Shown here in pieces: positions 57,650-64,000 of a stretch of DNA of 64,000 bases. A program made the translations under genes and the position numbers. Where the stretch lies: the NCBI RefSeq assembly GCF_032854445.1, contig NC_088306.1:16091764-16155763 (forward strand), read 5' to 3'. This stretch comes from Liolophura sinensis. Lineage: Eukaryota > Mollusca > Polyplacophora > Chitonida > Chitonidae. Below the pieces are notes generated by a model, which had not been told where the DNA came from, did not search any database, and worked only from the letters and a program-made list of their open reading frames with translations. Each line of letters starts with the position of its first letter. The stretch's first letter is position 1.

Positions 57650-57950
57650 ATGCTTCTTTCCATAACCACTGAAAACTGTTGAGGCGTTCTTCCGCCTGAA
57701 ACCGCCTTAATCTCTCACTCAGTATATTTTCTTAGTTCTTTGGTCGTCGTCATATGACTGAAAAATTGTTGAGTACGACGTTAAACCCCAAGCACTCACT
57801 CACTCACTTAGTTCTTTGGTGGTTTGTGTTAAACGTCGTTTTAGAAATTGGCCTTGCGATTATTGACCCACAACGACCATTCTGGTTGACAGGTGGTATA
57901 TGAATGTCTGTTTGTGCAATTTCAGTTTCGAGTTTTTATCAAACAGGATG
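57650..57950 (+). mobile_element. FB2 half copy carrying a SINE-B tail
   Basis: CCACTGAAAACTGTTGAGGC, TTCTTTGGTGGTTTGTGTTA, AATTGGCCTTGCGATTATTG match the left arm of FB2; a SINE-B 3' end (CATATGACTGAAAAATTGTT to CACTCACTCACT, about 57736-57808) is inserted. Confidence 0.65.
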
Positions 57951-57964
57951 ACATTCGATACAAC

Positions 57965-58025
57965 GATTTCATTTATTTATTTGATTTGATTGGTGTTTTA
58001 CACCGTACTCAAGAATATTTCACTT
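57965..58025 (-). mobile_element. SINE-A tail fragment
   Basis: TTTATTTATTTGATTTGATT, GGTGTTTTACACCGTACTC, then stops after ATATTTCACTT. Confidence 0.8.
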
Positions 58026-58575
58026 TAAAAGAAATTTAAGAGGAAATCCGTTAGTGGTCTAAACTGTCCGCCGAACGTGGTAACATGTAAATCAGGCAGC
58101 GCAAAGATTCCCACAATGCAACGTTTGCTCGTGAATCGCTCCTGTAAACATTATGATTGACTGAAAGCCAATTACAAGTCTATTGAACCAAATGCGACCT
58201 TCATTTCTATCGATAATGTATTAAAAGTATTCGTAATTCTCAACGATCTGTAGGGCAGAACTGAAGTTACTTGGTACTCCGCATAACTACACAGTGCGAT
58301 GTCTGACATTTGTTTACTGAACATCTCCGGTCGTCTGCACTATAAGGGCAGATAGGCCAGTCAAAAGGTCAGTTTTCGGGCATATGTTTCTAAATATAAG
58401 GATTTGAGAGAGTTGGTGGACGAAGGGAAGCCCCGGATCATTCGATTGTTCACTCAAAGGTAAATACTTGTCTTTAAACATCAACAAGTCTCATGTTTAT
58501 GTGGATGACTTTTAAAATAACAGAACAATTTTTTCGACGTCGGTAATATGGCTCTTTCAGGAATGTTTACTTGTT

Positions 58576-61500
58576 CTAGTTCACGTCATATTGGCCTTGC
58601 GTTCGTCTCTGACGCCATTTGCACGTCCCGGACAATAGTAGACTCAAGCCAGCCGCAAACAGCAATGCTCCTATTGTTTGAAATGGCACTTCGTAGTCCC
58701 CTGTCAAGTCTCGCAAATGTCCTAAAGCAAAGTAATGCACATATGTATAAATATATACAGCGTCATAAGGGTGAACCGTTGGAGCTCTCGTGTAGTACCA
58801 GATAGTAATTACACTGTTCAGGAAACACTTTCAACTGTAAAATCTACTAGGTAAACTGTCAGGTAGTGAAATATCTCTAAGGACATAAATGTACTGTCTA
58901 GTAAACGAAGTACACAGCGAGCACAGAGAATTGATTTATTTGAATTATTTGACTGGTGTTTTACGCCTTACTCAAGAATATTTCGCGTAAACGACGGCGG
59001 CCAGCATTATGGTGGGAGGAAACCGGGCAGAGCCCGGGGGAAACCCACGACCATCTGCAGGTTGCTGTCAGATCTTCCCACTTATGGCCGGAGAGGAAGC
59101 CAGCATGATCTGGACTTGAACTCACAGCGACCGCATTGGTGAGAGACTCCTGGGTCATTACGCTGTGCTAGCGCGTTAACCAACTGAGCCACGGAGGCCC
59201 CACATCCACAACACCCCCACCCCCACCCTCACCCTCATCCTTAACAATCTTTAAAAGCATTTATCACAATCTCGCGTTCTTCTAGGATTTGATCCACATG
59301 TATCCTATCTTCAACGCAATGCTTAGCTGCGCAGGAGAAGTGTACGAATTAATGCTTAATGAATGTCACAAATGTTTTGTTTGAAACATGCAAATATGTA
59401 TTTGATAAATCACATCAGGTTTATAATCGTCCGAAATTTATCCTTTTTTAGCTTTTCATAGCTTTCCTCGTCACCCAAGTATCTCTACGGCATATCATGG
59501 TAGTATGGACAAAGCCAAATGAGTAAGTTAGCCAAAAATGAATAGACAGAGTCTTAGGAATTCAGACCGTTTACGTAAATGTACTTACCGATTAGCGGAC
59601 CAACACTAATATATCCCACGCTAGCCACAAAATTACTGATGCCCATTAATCTGTTCATTTCCCTGAGGCCAAAGAAATCAATCAATATCACAGCCCTGAA
59701 GACGTAGCCGGTACCATATGTCAGGCCAATGATGACGGCTATGATACCCTGGGACCAGAATTCTGTGCCGAATCTAGAGAGGAAACAAGTCGTTCCGAGA
59801 ACAAATTGTACAATCAAAACCAGTTTGTAGCGTGCGATGAAGTTGTAGTCAGCCAGAAAGGTTAACCCAAGGCTGCTTAGCAAATCTCCAAATCCAGTAA
59901 TAGACAATAGGAAGGCGGACTGGTATTCTGACATCCCTAGTTCCCTGGTGGAAGCCGGATAAAACTGTATCACGCTTTCACTGCCCACTGTGTGGAGAAG
60001 CATGAACATTTGAAGAAGGGGCAACACAGGATTTTTCAGTAGAGAAGCGCTGGGTAGCATCGTCCTACAAACTGACATATTCACAGGTCTGTCTCTGGTG
60101 TCTTTCAGGGAGAATTGTCTTACAGCTAGTTTAACAGCTTCAAAATAACTTGGAGATCGGCGATCATCTGCTGTATTATCTCTCTTTGAAACGCGGGCTA
60201 CTTCTCTGTCGGTTTGGGAGACAACCTCTTCCATTTCAGTGACACATACCGCATTTGTGCACCCGTTGGTGGCAATGTTTACGGCTTCATGTTGATAAGG
60301 TGAAACTTCTACGACAGTGATAGCAGCGGTATTTGAAAGATCTGTTTCTGCCATCTTGTCTGAACCTGCAGTACCAGACAGCACTCCTTGATCATTTTGT
60401 TCTGGGGAAACCTTTTTTGGTTTTACTGTTCTAGGAACTGGCTTCATTAGCAAACAACATACCAGTGAATTCAGAGTCAAACCTGCGGAGATTAAAGCGG
60501 TTCCTCTGTAAGTATATTCGTTTAGCAGCCACTGCAAAACAGGGGGAAACACTAAAACTCCTAAACTACCACCACACATCACGATTCCGTTTGCAAGAGT
60601 CCGTCTTTTATCAAAATACTGGCCAACCAAACTCAGGCCACATGTGACTCCAATCTGCATGGCTGCTCCTGTAGGGATGCAATTATAATCATGAAATTAT
60701 TGATAATACACACACTGAACAAAATGCTGGAAAACTTGCCACTAAGAAGTTTGTTTCTTTGATAAAATACTAAGGCACAGAGACTGTTATATTGGAGAAT
60801 AGTCGGGCAAAAGTCCAGACTTACTGGGCTGAGCATCCTTAATGTCGGGTGAATTTCGTGTTCGATTAAAGCTGCTGTTTGGTAGGTAGACATGCTTATA
60901 GCTGGAGGAAACCGGTCGCCGGATAGACTGAACGATTTATTGATTTATTCATGGCCCTATAACGCCACACTCAAGAATATTTTTATGAGCACAGTGTCGG
61001 TTGTTTTGTGGATGCAGGACATGTGAGTGACCTAGGTAAACCAGTGACCTTTGGCAAGTTAGTGAAGGACGTTTGTCCGCGCAAACGATCCCAGGGGTAG
61101 TGAGTGTCGTCTATTGCTTATGGTCACCAAGAAGCAAAAGAGTAGTGACGGCGGAGAAAATGACGATTGTCTGTTTTTAACCCTAGATTCTTACCTGTAA
61201 AAAATCCCTGGGCACAAACGTGTTCAATTCTTGTGCTGAAGAAGGTCGCTACAAATCCACAGAAAGCCAGTAAGGTGGAAGTGGCAACCAGCGCCCTCTC
61301 GTGGAAAACGTCTCCAACCCCAAAGATGTAGATGATAGCTTGTATGGCGAAATGGAAATTAGGATTTCAAAGCAGAATCAGTTGTATTCTATGAGAAAGA
61401 CAAAGAGTGCTGATCTATGATGGAACATTTCTTTGTTACATGCTATTTAATATCTTCAATATCTTAAATATCTAGTTTTAAAAAGACATAATGGCAGGAC

Positions 61501-63182
61501 TTGCTGACACAGAGCTAATCATAGAACGTCATGAGAATCTGTCAAATCTAGAGCAATATGTCAGAAAATAAAATAGAAAATAGAAATAGACACCAGGAAT
61601 GTGATGAGATATAATAACAGACTTAGAACTTAGAGTACAACAGAATTAACATTCACAAAATTACTGAATAAACAAGAAACAAAAGATATAAACGTATAAA
61701 CCAGAATTATACGAGGTTTGGATACTGACTAACTTCATTCACCTAAAATATTCCCACGACTTTCCGTCATCAACAAAGGCTGTCGACCGCTCAGATGCAT
61801 ATATCTCTCCTAATTTTTTACTTTATATACGGGTACTTTGGTGGATTGTGTTGGGGTGAAAATTGACCTGAATTTTCCAGTTTGGATTGACGATTGGTAT
61901 ACTATATGGCTATTTGGACGCTTTACTAGATAAAGACTATACCCGACCACACAATGCTTGCATCGTGCCATCGCTTCATGTCATCGTACCATTGCTTCGC
62001 ACCATTGGGTCATCAAGGAAACGATGGTACGATGGTACAATGATGGTCATATCCGGCTTCCATACCCAACATGCACTTGTCCCAGCCTGAGCACAGGCAT
62101 TCGGCCTCATCTTGATCAAACTTTAACATAGAGAGTTTCTTGCTTTCCTCCAATGTGTTTCGTCAGTGTTAGAGTTGAGTGTAGTTTTTGGATTTCAAAC
62201 ATGGGGATGAACATGCGATTCTTATCGCTGAGATGACATCGTAGAGGGCGCTGTACAGGGGCGGCCATTAATACTTCAGTATTTTTATTTCTATTGTAAC
62301 TTCAGAGATGCAGACTATGGGGCATCATGTGTCACTTTCTGATTTACCTACATTATTTATACATCTCTAATTTTTCACCTTCACTTTTCAGAAATCGAAT
62401 AAAATTGTCCTCCAAACCTGAACTTAACTTAAAACGTGTTGATGAGCGCAGGACTTTACCTGACGTAAATTTATTTATTTATTTAACTGATTGGTGTTTT
62501 ACGCCGTACTCAAGAATATTTCATTCCTGACGTAAATTATCATGTCCCTCACACTGTGCATAAACATGTGTTTGTATTTGACGTCTTCTGCCCCTCAAAC
62601 TGTGAGTAGACATATGTGTACTTTTATTGACATATATATGTACATACACATATGTCTTTTTATTTCTATCTATCAAACTGTTTATAGACATATGTCTACT
62701 TTTAGTTGATGCCTTTTATCAATCAGACTGTGCACGAGATATGTGTACTTTAATTTGATGCGTTCTATCCCTCAAACTGTATACACACATATGTGTGCTT
62801 TATTTGATGCGCTCCATAACCCAAACTGTTAATAGGCATATGTGTACTTTATTTCATGCGTTCTATCCATTAAACTGTATATAGACATATGTGTACTTTA
62901 TTTGATACGTTCTGTCCAGCAAACTGTATACAGACATATGTTTACTTTATTTGATGCATTCTATCCCTCAAACTGTATATAGACAGAGGCGTACTTCTAT
63001 TTAATGTGTTCTATCCGTCTAGCCCCACACAAACTCACATGTTACACCGAATCCCATTGCGACACAGCTGAAGATTAACGACACCATAGCTGCCGGTGCT
63101 TCGTATATTTCCATCAACTCAACAGCAAAAATGCCCAGAGTGCGATACAATCCCAGCTGGAGGAAGGAGTTCACCATGGAAG
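58576..63182 (-). CDS. Gene E: MCT-like (SLC16) transporter, exons 2-5, exon 1 beyond the window
   Basis: Minus-strand exons 63182-63039, 61338-61195, 60668-59589 and 58721-58576 are open in frame, have GT-AG sites and phase 1 junctions, and end at TAG. No exon 1 with a PDTGWAW signature follows before 64000, so the 5' end lies outside. With a paralog-sized exon 1 the product would be about 549 aa. It has helix 1 LYRTLGIF, GQYFDKRRTLANG and HLRDLTGDY in the final exon. Helix 8 reads GDLLSSLG: the arginine kept in A, B, C and D is serine (codon at 59872-59874). The middle of helix 8 and the following LADYN also differ from the paralogs, so this copy may have a changed mechanism or substrate. 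Its next neighbour on the left is the relic gene F. Confidence 0.88.
58934..59201 (-). mobile_element. SINE-A, full length, in gene E intron 4
   Basis: ATTTGACTGGTGTTTTACGC at the left, head complement GAGCCACGGAGGCCCC at the right. Well preserved; a C-rich CACCCCCACCCCCACCC run follows. Confidence 0.9.
60935..61110 (-). mobile_element. Diverged SINE-like sequence in gene E intron 3
   Basis: ATTGATTTATTCATGGCCCT, AACGCCACACTCAAGAATAT resembles a SINE-A 3' end, but the body differs. Confidence 0.4.
61738..61910 (+). mobile_element. FB2 half copy, decayed
   Basis: CATTCACCTAAAATATTCCC, ACTTTGGTGGATTGTGTT and GATTGACGATTGGTATAC align in order with the left arm of FB2. Confidence 0.45.
62459..62537 (-). 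mobile_element. Very short SINE-A insertion with a 12-bp target duplication
   Basis: The insert is only the 3' end of SINE-A (62471-62525). CCTGACGTAAAT occurs immediately on both sides (62459-62470, 62526-62537), showing a genuine 5'-truncated retroposition event. Confidence 0.88.
62535..63020. repeat. 49-bp minisatellite in gene E intron 2, about 9 copies
   Basis: AAACTGTATATAGACATATG, TGTACTTTATTTGATGCGTT, CTATCCCTC; landmarks at 62823, 62872, 62921 and 62970 are exactly 49 bp apart. Ends about 20 bp from the exon 2 donor. Confidence 0.9.
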
Positions 63183-63704
63183 CTGGAAACAGTAAAGGGG
63201 AACTTGAAAAAACTCACTTTAACGGGAACAAAATCAAAACTTATAGCAATAAAATGATATAAGCACAAACTAGCTGAAAGTATTAAATTAAATTTGAAAA
63301 ATAACATGTAGCAGACTGATGTAACAAGTCAAATTTGAAAAGATAAATAACGTCTAGAATCAGTAAATTAAAATTGGAAAATAGCATTGTAGTAATAAAT
63401 CGAATTAAAAAAATGACGACTGGAAGCAAGACACCAAATTTGAAAAGTATCTGCGGCCTTGTCTAAAACAATGGGTACTTCGTTTTTCCTGTAGTTACCA
63501 CAGCGTATATACACACATTATTTTTTAACTTTAAACTCTCGTGAATTGGCACTTTTTAAATACCATGTAGAAAACTGCAAGGAATACAGCATGATGAATC
63601 TTTCGAAAGAAATGTTCTGTTCGCTGCTTAGCAAATCTTCTTTCCAACACAGATAAGGTCAAGGTCAACTTCTAAATGAACACACAGGTGTGTTTATGAG
63701 AAAT

Positions 63705-63795
63705 CTGTACGTCAAAACAGACATTCGTATACGAGCGTCAACCAAGATGGACGGCTTACGGGCAATAATCACAAGGCCAATTACCAAAACGACTT
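63705..63795 (-). mobile_element. FB2 half copy
   Basis: AAACAGACATTCGTATACGA and GGCAATAATCACAAGGCCAA match FB2; cut by the SINE-A at 63796. Confidence 0.55.
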
Positions 63796-64000
63796 TTATT
63801 TTATTTATTTATTTATTTGATTGGTGTTTTACGCAGAGGCCAGGGAATCCCATGACCATCCGCAGGTTGCTGTAGACCTTCCCAAGTACTGGCGGAGAGG
63901 AAGTCAGCATGGGCTGGACGTGAACTCATAGCAACCGCATTTATGAGAGACTCCCGGGTCATAACGCTGCGCTCGCGCGCTAACCAGCTGAGCCACGGAT
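63796..64000 (-). mobile_element. SINE-A with internal deletion, running off the window edge
   Basis: (TTTA)n tail, GATTGGTGTTTTACGC joined directly to AGGCCAGGGAATCCCATGAC, then the head complement CTGAGCCACGGA at the edge. About 50 bp of the body is missing. Confidence 0.87.

Overview
This window is animal DNA, most likely from a lophotrochozoan and probably a mollusc. Genes are split by GT-AG introns. Intergenic and intronic space is filled with tRNA-headed SINEs of a kind widespread in mollusc genomes, fold-back elements, and more than a dozen minisatellites. The species assignment is inference from repeat style only.

The only protein-coding genes I can support are a local cluster of six related transporter genes of the monocarboxylate transporter type (SLC16/MCT, major facilitator superfamily). 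Five share one architecture: five coding exons of about 136, 144, 144, 1064-1089 and 146 nt, with every intron in phase 1. From left to right they are: A (+, 10477-19487, intact, 552 aa); B (+, 25058-30549, one-base frameshift in exon 4); C (-, 38073-44863, frameshift in exon 4); D (-, 46645-51677, intact, 552 aa); F (+, 54441-56027, a relic without exon 3); and E (-, 58576-63182, open, exon 1 beyond the right edge). By protein similarity A pairs with D and B pairs with C, so A-B and C-D look like an inverted duplication of a two-gene block, with the symmetry axis near 34.3 kb.

Layout: 1-10476 is gene-free and carries three minisatellites, SINEs, a palindrome, a MITE and a fold-back element. 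10477-19487 is gene A. 19488-25057 is a SINE-rich intergenic stretch with a scrap of LINE reverse transcriptase. 25058-30549 is gene B. 30550-38072 is the convergent spacer, with a tandem R4 repeat, a fold-back element and a dead Tc1-like transposon. 38073-44863 is gene C, with very long intronic minisatellites. 46645-51677 is gene D. 51678-58575 holds tandem arrays and the relic gene F. 58576-63182 is gene E. 63796-64000 is a SINE cut by the window edge.

The most unusual structure is that paralogous introns carry the same minisatellites at the same place: a 50-bp unit 170-240 bp downstream of exon 4 in B, C and D, and a 34-bp unit starting at the exon 2 splice donor in B and C, with a single seed unit in A. 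Substrates cannot be told from the sequence. Gene E has lost the arginine of the helix 8 Asp/Arg pair that is important in characterised MCTs.
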